A stretch of DNA of 64,000 nucleotides from Dermacentor variabilis. Lineage: Eukaryota; Arthropoda; Arachnida; Ixodida; Ixodidae. This document shows, in pieces, positions 45,679-55,948 of this stretch. Position numbers and translations under genes: made by a program. The stretch's first letter is position 1; the number at the start of each line of letters is the position of its first letter. Below the pieces are notes generated by a model that searched no databases, had not been told where the DNA came from, and saw only the letters and a program-made list of their open reading frames with translations. The stretch lies in contig NC_134574.1 in assembly GCF_050947875.1 (NCBI RefSeq), forward strand, positions 103,796,469 through 103,860,468. The letters run 5' to 3'.

Positions 45679-45950
45679 GGTCAAAAGAACAATCTGCCGA
45701 GACCGAGGGAGTGAGTGGACTGTCATTTTAATTTTATGCACATTCAGTTGCCTGGTTACTGTTCATTGGTTGCAACATACTGTGCCAGCATCAATTTTTT
45801 CTTCTCTAACTTTTCTTGCGTTTGTGCCACTGCAGTGAATTAGGAAGAAATGTGCTGTTAGGAACTGTGGTGATTTGAGTAAATATTGGCACTACTGTAG
45901 TTTATGCAGTTCAAAATTGCCTATGTACATGTCTTCGCCTGTACTTTTGC

Positions 45951-45952
45951 AG
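45951..45952 (+). promoter_or_regulatory. 3' splice acceptor upstream of serpin 3
   Basis: AG in 'cgcctgtacttttgcag' then 'gggccc', 29 nt before the ATG at 45982. Serpin 4 has the aligned 'cttgtaccttacag' then 'gggcc'. Confidence 0.6.
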
Positions 45953-45981
45953 GGGCCCTTTCCAATACCACAGCATTGGCC

Positions 45982-47124
45982 ATGTCTGCAGACCTGACTG
46001 TGGCGCTTTCTGCGTTCACTGTTGACCTCTACAAGCGGGTACTTGCTAGGAGTGGCGGAACGAAAAACATAGTTGTCTCCCCATTCAGTATTGCAGCCGC
46101 ATTGTCAATGACACTTGCAGGAGCCAGACAACGCACAGCTGATGAAATCGCAAATGTCCTGCATACAAAAAGCAACCTGATCCACTCGCAGTTTTCCGAA
46201 TTCTTTGCCAGAGTTTCAACCTATTCACCAGATGTCGTTCTAGAGGTGGCAAATCGCTTGTATGCAGAAAGAACTTACGACATTCTTGAAGAGTACCTTG
46301 ACACATTGAAGAAGTTTTATAATAGCGCTGTGGTGCCGATGGATTTCAAAAACGAAGCTGAAGCAGCAAGGCTTGCTATCAATTCTTGGGTAAAAGAAGC
46401 AACAAAATCAAAGATTGTTGACCTTCTTCCCTCTGGTGCACTGGATTCTGACTCTGTGGTTGTTTTGGTGAATGCCATTTACTTCAAAGGTCTGTGGGAA
46501 AAGCAGTTCAACTCTCAAGCAACAGCTCTTAAGAAATTTCACATCTCCAAAGAAGCAACAAAAGAAGTTCACATGATGTACAAGCAAGCAGAGTTCAAGG
46601 TCAACATGGAATGTGGTGACTTGAATGCTGCTGCCGTTGAAATACCGTACAAAGGTGGCAAGACATCCATGGTGATACTTCTTCCGCATGAAGTGGATGG
46701 CCTTACACAGCTCGAGGCAGCACTAACTTCATCGAAGCTGTCGGACATTGTTATGGGGTTTGACAGAACTGTCGTTGAACTCAGTCTTCCACGGTTTAAG
46801 ATTGAACTGGATGTGGATCTCAAGAGTCTGCTTCAATCAATGGGTGTGCAAGACTTGTTCTCTCGCAAAGCCGACTTATCTGGAATAGGTGGGCAGAAAG
46901 ATCTTGTAGTCTCCGCTGCACTCCATAAGGCCTTTGTGGAGGTCAATGAGGAAGGCACAGAGGCAGCTGCGGCAACAGGGATGATGGTGAAGAAAAAGAA
47001 ATGTGCTTTTATTGGTACACTTAGTTTCATCATCGACCACCCGTTCATGTTCATCATTAAAAGTCACGACCCAGATGCTATTCTCTTCGTTGGCTCAGTG
47101 CGAGATGTGCCTAATGCAGCCTGA
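45982..47124 (+). CDS. Serpin 3, leaderless protease inhibitor with polybasic loop
   Basis: Intact 380-residue serpin counted from the ATG at 45982 (MSADLTVALSAFTVDLYKRV), which matches the start of serpin 4. An in-frame ATG at 45904 would add 26 residues resembling a signal peptide. I prefer 45982 because a conserved splice acceptor lies between them and serpin 4 lacks the upstream ATG. Motifs: NIVVSPFSIAAALSMTLAGA (29-48), NAIYFKGLW (164-172), SLPRFKIE, hinge EEGTEAAAATG (323-333) and DHPFMFIIKSHDPD. The loop reads GMMVKKKKCAFIG. Hinge counting gives P1 Lys339 inside four lysines, with Cys341 close behind, predicting trypsin-like or furin/plasmin-like targets. It pairs with serpin 4 in sequence. 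Compartment depends on which start is used. Confidence 0.95.
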   Translation: MSADLTVALSAFTVDLYKRVLARSGGTKNIVVSPFSIAAALSMTLAGARQRTADEIANVLHTKSNLIHSQFSEFFARVSTYSPDVVLEVANRLYAERTYDILEEYLDTLKKFYNSAVVPMDFKNEAEAARLAINSWVKEATKSKIVDLLPSGALDSDSVVVLVNAIYFKGLWEKQFNSQATALKKFHISKEATKEVHMMYKQAEFKVNMECGDLNAAAVEIPYKGGKTSMVILLPHEVDGLTQLEAALTSSKLSDIVMGFDRTVVELSLPRFKIELDVDLKSLLQSMGVQDLFSRKADLSGIGGQKDLVVSAALHKAFVEVNEEGTEAAAATGMMVKKKKCAFIGTLSFIIDHPFMFIIKSHDPDAILFVGSVRDVPNAA

Positions 47125-48250
47125 CCTTGTAGGACCTTGATCTTTAATGTTAAGTACTTAAATTAATATATTTAATTAATATTTAGTAACATTCAGTTAA
47201 AGCGCTCATTATGCTCAGTAACTGCGATGCAAAAGGGGCAAAATCCATTTGCTCTGTTATAGCTAATAATCGTGCACTATTAATACCCCGCTCTCATGTG
47301 CATTCGCACTGATACACATTACCTACAGGAAGACAGGTTTCTGTAGTGGGCCTTGATGCAACATGAGCTTTGCTATCTGCATTACATATTCTAATACCGA
47401 ATGGTTTCCCATTGGCTAATTGAAAAACTTTCGTTGTAGGTCATGCTAGTTAAAGCAAAGGTTTGCCTGGTCTTCATCCAGATGCTAGCATGTATACAGG
47501 CAGTGCCAAAAGTTTATGGGATGAGAGACACGAGAAAGAACAGGATATTTCCCCGAGTGTGGCAAGCAGCCTGGATTTAAAATGTGCTACATGTACTAGT
47601 GTATGCGACCAACATAGTATTGTGCTGTTTCAATGGCTGCGAGCTAAAACTGTGTTGATATTCTACTTTCTCACAGAACCCACGTCTTGCAACATGTTGA
47701 CCCTGCCTGTACATTTAAGATAAACAAATGCGCTGGTAACAAATCAGCACAATTTGTAACTGCTCTGGACATCATCTGCTGCAGCTTCAAAGGTTTGTCA
47801 TCAGTGCTGTTGTTTGGTGTACACTTGCGTACACTCCACCCCGCGGCTGATAGTGTCACCCGCACTGGAATGACGCTATCATGAAAGCGCCGGCAGTGGG
47901 GAGCGAATGCTTCATCTGCCTCTCGCTCTATGAGTCACCGAAACTCGAGATTACGCAACCTCCAGTACTAAATGCTCAAGAAGACAGCTTAAATGATGCC
48001 ACGCTGTCTCGGCACTCCCACTCTTTGCACACACCGCAGATTACCTCTAAAGCAGGGTGTGCGGCTGCGTATGCCGCGCTTACAGCCATGTGCAGCCACG
48101 GCCGTGACGCGCGCCAGTAATCGAGACGTGCGCCAACTTACCCCCTACTCCGCCCTCTCTCGCGCGCTTGATCGCGTGAGCTCGCTCCACTCCCCCTCTT
48201 TCCCTTTGCTCGTGCAAGAAGGCGGCACTCGTGAAGCCACCATCTTTGCC
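47125..48250 (+). other. Serpin 3 downstream region
   Basis: AT-rich 3' flank, then GC-rich sequence from about 47830. No AATAAA close to the stop was noted. Later AATAAA-like hexamers occur at about 48781, 50533 and 50638. No gene recognised. Confidence 0.35.
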
Positions 48251-48652
48251 TCACCCTCGCACAATTTCACTCGCACCTAAAGCACACAGTGCACGGGGCA
48301 CACACTGCGTGCTTACCACACTTTGACTTTTTACGAAGCGTGATGCGGCTCCACTTTGGCGGTCTTTTTTTGTTGCGCGGCGCACGATTTGAGAGGTGCG
48401 TTTGCAAGCAACCGTTTCTAATGCAATCATTTGACCATCTGCATCCGGGGAAGTATCCATTTATTGTCCCAGCATTCGATTGCGGCGGCAGTGAAATTTC
48501 GTTATATTGTAATCGCGTACAAACACCCTTCGTTATATTGAGGTTCTAAATACATGGTATTCTATGGACTATAGGTTATGAAAAGTTCGTTATATCAATA
48601 ATTTCATCATATTGAAGTTTGTCATATCGGGTTTAACTGTACATTGATTCTT
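48251..48652 (-). mobile_element. Terminal part of a Tigger/pogo-like DNA transposon
   Basis: Reading the reverse strand from 48645, 'acagttaaacccgatatgac' is followed by repeated 'atataacgaa'/'atatgatgaa' phrases (48640-48490). This is the usual subterminal pattern of Tigger-like elements. No transposase is visible, and the right limit is next to TA. The short frame at 48460-48251 is not assignable. Confidence 0.45.
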
Positions 48653-48942
48653 TTTGACAGATCCCGTAGTCCATGAACTTGATGCCAACTGGGCAGTCCA
48701 TCATGCTTATGATGGCATTGAATTGTACTGAAAATGTCATTTTTGTAACGTGTACACATTCTGGTAGAAGAAAACAAGGAAATAAATTGAAGCCTTCATT
48801 TGCAGAGCACAGAAGGTTGCTATAGCATTCCCTGCTTTACTGAAAAATCTAGTGCATTAGCCTTCCATGCTTGATGCACAGCCAAGCTGGTCTTCATATT
48901 TTGAATCTAGATTGTTATCGTGGATAGTCCGCTGAGAGATAC

Positions 48943-49100
48943 TGTAACGTTCACGTCCCCGCCTGTAGCAGGAGGACGAAAGCAAGCAAACAGCCGACAC
49001 AGACTCTGGTGACCAACTGCTTTATTCACGTTCGTGCGCTCCGCAAACAACGTCGCTAGCCAATGAGATGGGGCGGTGTCGCCATCTGTAGTTCTTCTTG
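48943..49100 (-). mobile_element. Possible LTR fragment
   Basis: On the reverse strand 'cgtgaataaagcagttggtc' (AATAAA followed by a terminator-like region) leads to 'gtgaacgttaca', ending CA. This is the look of the R-U5 end of an LTR. No partner LTR or primer-binding site was found. The sequence to 49985 has no recognised gene. Confidence 0.35.
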
Positions 49101-49985
49101 GCAAACACTGGTCAAACACGACAGATACATGAACAAACTCTGAGCTCTTCTACAAATGACACAACACTTGAAAACTGCCTGAGGGTTATCCCTTTCACCA
49201 CTGCTCTCTCAATGATTGTTGTGTTGTATAGAGAAGCTTGTCTTCATGTGTTTGAGCAATTGATTAATGTTCCTAATATGTTGTTCACTAATAGGCAGTA
49301 GACAAGGTACGTCCAATAATGTGCAGCTGAGAATAGTATGGTGCTTTGTTTTTACTTACTTATTTACTTAGGGTGGATATTACAGTATACAAAAACAAAA
49401 GCACGCACGTGTAGAATGACATATCTACAAGAAATAAAAAAGCATAACACACTCATTAAACCCTGTGCATTTAGCCATAATAATTGAAATTCTGCGGCAG
49501 ATTGGTTACTTTCAATGCTACACAACAGCTTGTTACATGGTAAAATAGTGTTGGGGAAAAAAAATTGAAAACGTCGTTGCGACGCTTTATTTCACAAACC
49601 TTAAATGCATAGTCACAGCAGTTCAGTATAAAACATAGTGGAAAAAGGTATAGATGTCTATCGATACCAATCTTCTGAAAATATATGTGGTAATTAATAC
49701 AGGGCAAGCTTAATTCTATGTCTGCATTTAGCCAATGTTTCCCAACTCGTATAGTTTTTAGTAGAAGTTGTGCTTGCATATTGGTTGTAATTACTTGTCA
49801 CAAGATGGGCAGTGTGGTTCTAAACCTGTTCTAATGTGGAAGTTGAATAATTCAAGTGCCGAGACTTGGTTCACTGTGTTGGTCTGTCTTGTGTGAGAGG
49901 CAGCGAGCTTAGAAATCTGCTTGCACTGAAGCCTGTGAGTGCAGTCTGACCTATCAGCAATGGTCGTCCCTTCCACAGTGCAAGG

Positions 49986-50045
49986 TAGCCAACCAGGCTT
50001 AGCTGTGCTAGTATCCTTGCCTTTCCCTTATCGCTTATTTTTATT
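49986..50045. repeat. Short dispersed repeat fragment
   Basis: 'agccaaccaggcttagctg' then 'ccttgcctttcccttatcg' resembles 10016-10055. The origin is unknown, possibly a LINE 3' UTR. Confidence 0.35.
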
Positions 50046-51966
50046 TCTTTGAACCCTGTAATTTAATGCTTGCTGGCTAAGCTTTCCGATGCATGTGCTT
50101 TCATTCTTGGTCCAAACTTGCCCCATGGAATATATTACATGGCACATTGTAGTTGGAATTTTATGCATTTGTGAAACAGTGAGTGTATGTTTTAAGTTCC
50201 TCTGTGGCCTCCACTGGACTTGCAGCTGTCTTGTTATAATAAACTGTCTTCTGTCTCATGTTACCAGCTGTATAAACAGTGTTGATTCTGGTAAAAAAAG
50301 ATCTGATGTGCTGTCAGTAACTACGCTCAAATGAAACGAGATAGTTTGAGCTGGTCACTGTTACATGAGTAGCTTGCTGTCTCATAGATTATGCAGGGCA
50401 TTGTTACAACTCAATCTGCAGTTCCTTTTTAAGCTCTGCTAAGTCATTTGCTTTTGGGCACAAAGCAACATTGTTTAATTTCTTTTTTTTCCCTTGGATG
50501 AACTACTCTGTGCATGTTTTGTTCTCAAGAGGCTGAATAAATGATCTAATTTATATCCTTGCTGTTATGCTGTTACGGTACATTATATATGTACCGATAG
50601 TGCTTTATACTTTTTGCATCCTCAGCCACTGCAAGCAAAATAAAGTGTTGCCAAACGAAAGCTCCATGACGTTCACAATCAGTGCATCCTGGCCCTAGTA
50701 AAAACTATAGCTCCATGACGTTCACAATCAGTGCATCCTGGCCCTAGTAAAAACTATGTTCTATCTAAAACAGTCAGGTGAGAAGCCAGGCCATACCAGA
50801 GGCATGCATGGTTTAAGCAATGAAGAGCTTTAGGCTGAGCCTATGGCTGTGCCAGCAGATGAGCCAATTAAAGAAGGCTGTAATGAATTCACTACAGAAG
50901 TGCGAAACTTATACATGCATACTAGGCTGTGGAATAGCTGTCTCATGAGTATTAATTGAAATGTGTGGGCGACATAATTAAATCCCTCTGCAGTCAGCCT
51001 ACTGTCGCACGTCTGCTCAACGACACACATTGGGCATGAACATAACGAAGCTATTGCCCCAAGACTGTGTTCTTCCACTGCACATACCTTAGCAGTGTAT
51101 TGCAAGGTTATAGTCTTTATGGCAGCAACAAAGGTACTTGCTGTAAAGAAGCTGCCATGTTAGACATACTGCTGACCGGCTTTGGAGGGCCATTTGCATG
51201 TTTTGGGACTCCAAGCCCACCAGCCACACTACCAAATCTTGGTGGTTGTCCACAGCACATTTACAATATGCAGCACTCCACTGAGCACGTTCACTCTCGA
51301 CAATTATTACCTAGCTGGATCTTGGCAATGACCACAGTGTCCAGGTCAGAACTTCCTGCCTAGCAGAATCATTCAGTAGGGAGGGTGCCATAATAATCAA
51401 GTGTGTTCATGCCAACGAGAGTTTGCTGAAAGTGAGCATGCTGAGTGAATGCATGGCCATTGCCAACAACAGAGCTGACATGCTGATGCAGAAAATAGAA
51501 TATTCCAAACCGTGTTGAACACGGGGATGTAACACATGGCAACATGCTAATTTAGGTAAAATTGTTCAATGAAAATAAAGAACCTGTTGGAATCTATGTG
51601 AAGCAACTAAATGCTGTTAAGTACAACCAGTTAAGTACAATACACACAATTGTGGTTATTTTCATCCTGTACACAATGTGTAATCACATGCAGTGCTTAT
51701 ATTTTGCACTGCAATGGTCACATCTCTGATGCAGCGCAATGCAACCATAATGCATTGCATGAGATTACTCGCAGTACGGTTATGCTGCTATGCTAAATGC
51801 GTGCACTAGGTCTGGCAGATGTGCACTGTGACAAGCCGATGCAGAGATGTCATGAGGACTAAGGTGATGTATGGCGTTTGCGTAGAGAAGAATTCTCTGA
51901 CCCTGACCGCATCCGTCGCTGGTGAAGAAAGGCATTTCGCTACTACAGTCTGTGAAGTGCACTGAC
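50046..51966. other. Unassigned sequence with one tandem duplication
   Basis: A 49-bp unit beginning 'agctccatgacgttcacaat' is perfectly duplicated at 50660-50708 and 50709-50757. AATAAA at about 50533 and 50638 could serve an unknown transcript. No gene recognised. Confidence 0.5.
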
Positions 51967-51974
51967 CTCAGTAA

Positions 51975-52629
51975 TAGGGGCGTAGCGAGGGGGCTTATGG
52001 GGCTTCAGCTCCTTCCCTCCCGAAATGTTTTCGTGCTGTCAAACACCGCCGACCAAAACCACCCTGGCGCCTGAAGTCATTTTGGATTTTGTCTAGAATG
52101 TCTTTTTTATGCTTTTTATGTCTTTTTTATGCCGCTGAGAGCTGCTTCTGCGCAATGCATTGGAATGAAGGACAGCATCATTGAGGTTTTCCCTGGCCGT
52201 CGCCTATTTACAAAAATGTAAGGAAGATTCTCGAACTACAAAATTTCAATGAAGTATTTGTCCTAAACTTGTTCATTTCATGGCCTTCACGTTTTTCATA
52301 TGAGCGGCATACACTCCATTGCTGATTTCGAACTAACATAGTTCTAAAGTTTGTGTGATATTTTCTTTAAATAGACAAAAAAGGTGGAAGCATCGATATC
52401 ACTTATTTCTGGCACAATTTTTTAGGACATACGAACATATTCTTGTATGAAAAAAATACATATTTTACACGTCTTCACAGTGCGTAGCACTCAAGAATTC
52501 GTTCGCAGCACCTTTGGCAATGGCAATGCAGTTATCATTGATATATTTTATCCCTCGACAAATTCTATAAGGAGCAGGCCAAGCTGGAACGAGAGCCCCC
52601 CCTGAACTAAATTTCTGGCTACGTCACTG
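51975..52629. mobile_element. 655-bp hAT-type non-autonomous element
   Basis: Flanked by perfect 8-mers CTCAGTAA (51967-51974 and 52630-52637). The ends TAGGGGCGTAGC and GCTACGTCACTG are imperfect inverted repeats sharing the GCGTAGC core with the MITE at 26373-26514. The AT-rich interior encodes no transposase. Confidence 0.85.
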
Positions 52630-52734
52630 CTCAGTAACCATAGCCCTGCCGTGCCTGCTAATGTGTGCACACAGTGTCACCTCTCAGTCCCTGTTCCCTT
52701 TTCTCTTCCCCACGGTGTAGGTGAACAAACCAGA

Positions 52735-53115
52735 GAGAGAGAGTAAACTTTATAGAAAAGAGCACACGAGCGTAGGTAGCTCTTCCGCTATGCAGTGGGT
52801 AGTGCCCTCAGTTCAGGAGTCCAGCAGCCTTAGCTGCCCTTCTTGCTCGGTTGACCAGGTTGAGCTGGACAGCGCTGCCTCCCATTGCCATGTGGTGAGG
52901 TGTGTTATGGGTGTGAGCTATGTTGTGCTTGTGCAAGCCCATACCACGTGCTTAAGCGTTACGCATTGATCGCAGTGTGGGTATTTACAGGAATACAGTG
53001 CAGGGTGTATGGCGTGGTAGAGACTCAAATGTGGATATGCATTTGTTTGGAGCCATATTATGGCTTGCTCTCGCATCAGAGCGTTATGAGATGGCGGTAG
53101 ACAACTGTCTTGTTG
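52735..53115 (-). mobile_element. LINE C-terminal and 3' end fragment
   Basis: The reverse strand reads ALMREQAIIWLQTNAYPHLS (about 53085-53025), then the zinc-knuckle-like CKYPHCDQCVTLKHVVWAC (about 52980-52925), then WEAALSSSTWSTEQEGQLRL and a stop. It is followed by 'tataaagtttactctctctc', a typical tail. This pattern is common at the end of arthropod R1/I-type polymerase proteins. It is 5' truncated. Confidence 0.75.
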
Positions 53116-53186
53116 ACCTCGCTAAATTTTTGCTTCTTGCTTTTTCTCTTGTTGAAGGAAGAATGGTGATGAGTAGAGACCAGATG

Positions 53187-53810
53187 TTTAGGCTCTAAAA
53201 TGCCTAGCTTTGGGTACCTGTAAGAGGCACTAAAGCTGTCATCTAAGGCATATGTAGGCACCAAATGCTTTCCTTTAGGTATGTATAGGCTCAGTAGCAA
53301 GAACTTCTGCTGTGCACCTGAGAATAAATTGAAATTTTTTAAAGAAGACAGTTCACTTCGAGTCAATTAATTTTACTGTATTTTCTCAATAAAACAGAAT
53401 GAAGCAAGTTCTGTATGTTAAAAAAGATTTGTCAGAAATCCAGCGTAGCTACGTGCCATGAGAAAAGTTGTTAAATCGGTGACAAACAAGCAACATTTCA
53501 AGATTTTCAGGTTTCATGTAGTGCCTATTTTGTTGAGTATGTATTTGTATGCAGAAAAGCAATGCCCAATATCCACCGAAGTTACTGGCCCATACTTGTA
53601 GCTAGGAACATTCAATGATTCCATGCCTTCCGGAATTGCAGCATGTTTGCGAGCCAGAACCTTTAATCTTTCAGTACCAAAAACACAGGATTTTGGTCCG
53701 AGACAGATTGAAGTTTCGAACTCTATCAGCAACAATTCCATTGGGGTGGTGATGAAGCTTTCCTGAACATTCAAAATGAGCTCCACATTTTGGGTCCAAG
53801 TTGCACCCAA
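53187..53810 (-). mobile_element. hAT-like transposase C-terminal remnant with TAGGCA cluster
   Basis: The reverse-strand frame 53810-53514 includes YGPVTSVDIGHCFSAYKYIL, reminiscent of the conserved C-terminal box of hAT transposases (SVDVERSFSxYK type). The adjacent 53187-53290 is dense in 'taggcac'/'taggctc' phrases that recur at 54510-54600 and 19370-19475 and could be subterminal binding sites. The catalytic upstream part is not identifiable. Family call is tentative. Confidence 0.45.
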
Positions 53811-53814
53811 ACAT

Positions 53815-54200
53815 TCGAGTGTGTAGATGGTTGCATGAATTAACAGAAGCGCGCACCATAGACAGCTGGAACAGCAAAAACGACACAGGGCTTAATTCTG
53901 CTAACTGAAGTTTATTTGAAGCATACAGCGTGCATGCAGTATATAGGAACAAGGAAGGTTCACAGATTGCACCACACATGATAGGCCACAGTTGTCGTCG
54001 TAATCTTGCAAAGCTTTCAAAGTAAACGAAAAAACAAATTGTAGCATTCTTTCTAAAAACATTTGTTCATTGCTGCGCAGCAATACACAGGCGCCACTGA
54101 TACATGCGTTCTCATTCTTTCTGATATGAAATGCTTCCATCTGCTCGCGTGCAAGCAAGTCCATACTGTTACCCACAATTGTTAATTGATGCAAGAATGA
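53815..54200 (-). mobile_element. Penelope-like element 3' end
   Basis: The reverse strand 54194-53901 reads LAREQMEAFHIRKNENACIS, the segment that follows the GIY-YIG domain in Penelope-like proteins. It is followed by 'aataaacttcagttagcaga' and 'cctgtgtcgtttttgctgtt', typical of their 3' ends. The RT and GIY-YIG cores are absent. Confidence 0.55.
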
Positions 54201-55810
54201 ACGAAGTATGCCAGCAACGTGCTCTATTAAGGTATGTTTCTCGGTGATGTAGGCTAAAAATGGGGGGGGGTGAAGTGAGGGGACAAGTATGCTAAATCAC
54301 CTTCAGGCTTCAAGTACATTTATTGATCATCGCGTTGATCAGTTGGAACCCCTCCCACGGAAATGCTCTGAATCTCTTGCTAAGCTGCTCGTAACAGCCT
54401 TTACGCCAGCAAAGTATCTGTGGTAATAATAGGCTGCCCTCAGCCAACTTTTCCAGGCTTTATGATGATATGAATAAAATGATCAATGCAATGGCAAAAC
54501 ACGGAAACAGGCATTTTTAGGCTCTGAAAATTCAGTATAGGCACTAACATTAAAATATGCATTTATAGGCATGATGAAGGTGCCTCTAAAATATACTTAG
54601 TTCCAAGGAAAAAATGGCATTTTGCCTACAGTCCCATTCTCTCTAGTGATGAGACGCATATGTGCAGAGTACAACACATGTATATACAGTCAAGGATTCT
54701 GTATAGTGTACAGTAGTGTACAGTGCACATACATAGCAGTACATATGTAATCACCAGTCCACGAATTGGTAGTATATGTGAAAAGAAAAAAAGTTAATAA
54801 AATCAAAGAATCATATGCATATATTCTACTAAGATGTCTGTGCATGTGCCAGATACCTGCGAGCGGACATTATATATGTGATTTCATTTGTACGTGCTGT
54901 GTAGTTTTACCACGCAGTGCAAAGGTGCGCTCACTGGCATTTGTTAATTTGCTGTCCAAAGTTTCATGCTATATTATTATAATCCAGAGCATCCGGTGGC
55001 ATATATCAGGAAAAAAGAAATATAAGAAAAAGAAGCCGTTGAATGTAATATATGCGTGCTCTTCCTAATTAAGAGACTGTGTGCTGCTTTCAAATATTCC
55101 TATGAACCTAAATTATACGTACAGGTTTTAGGTCGTGATCAAACGCGTCTTATTGCACAAAACATACACAAGCTTTGTTTTAGGGGTGAACAGTTTAACC
55201 AGCTTGCTGTGTGCAGTTACGAGAAAACACGCTAGGGCTCATCCTGTCGTTATATATCCTGTCATATATCTGTGATCGTGTGCTTTTGCGGCGCTCAATT
55301 CACGATTCTTTCATAGGCAAAGGAAGGTGTGCTTGGTAAACAAACGGCGGGCGCAGATTAAACAGCGCTAGCGAAACGAATTTGGCTCTTCCGCGCGTAG
55401 CTTATTCCCTAGCCTTGAAGCGCATTTATCCCTGTGCATATTCCCTAGCTGGCATCAACACGATCGGTGTATCGGGAGCCTTGCCACAAAGTTTCAGTGA
55501 CAGCAGCTGACAGCCGCATACGAGCAAAGAATTAGTATACGGAGCAAATCCGTGCCGTAAACACCACGCACGGTTTAGTTTACCGTTTAGTCGATCGCAC
55601 ACTGCCTTGCAACGATAGGGTCGATACGTACGGCGATATAGCCTGTGACAGCTGCACACGGTGAGTGATCCGCGCCGATATCGGTGTCTCACAATCGTCT
55701 GCAGTCACGTATGAGGCGTGTTTGTGGCACTGACAGTTTGTGCTGCTATTAGCACATGGAATCATTTTGCGCTGTAGTATACTGCTTGATTGCTATCCGC
55801 GTAGGTAACG
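54201..55810. other. Unassigned sequence
   Basis: Includes a TAGGCA-rich patch at 54510-54600 (see the hAT-like remnant) and GC-rich sequence from 55380. The 100-codon frame at 54766-55068 is AT-rich and unrecognised. Confidence 0.4.
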
Positions 55811-55948
55811 CTGAGCTTGGTGTCATAAGTTGGCGGCATTGTGCTCCCACTCCTCCTCTGTCTTCTGCATTGGATTGGCGCGGCTCGCTACGTGCTTGCG
55901 CTCGCATTTCCGAGCGTCCGAGCATATATTGGTGTGCGCTAATACACT

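Noticed and set aside
47881..48280. GC-rich open frames after serpin 3
   Set aside because: Two overlapping frames with no domain. The region looks like transposon flank rather than a gene.
49471..49779. 102-codon reverse-strand frame as a possible LINE C-terminus
   Set aside because: A (AAGT)-like tail follows at about 49352-49372, but the protein shows no motif I can name with confidence.
50660..50757. CRISPR-like direct repeat
   Set aside because: Only two adjacent copies without spacers, in a eukaryotic genome. It is a simple tandem duplication.
53671..53979. 102-codon reverse-strand frame
   Set aside because: It joins Penelope 3'-end and hAT-like sequence out of their own frames, so it is a chance fusion.
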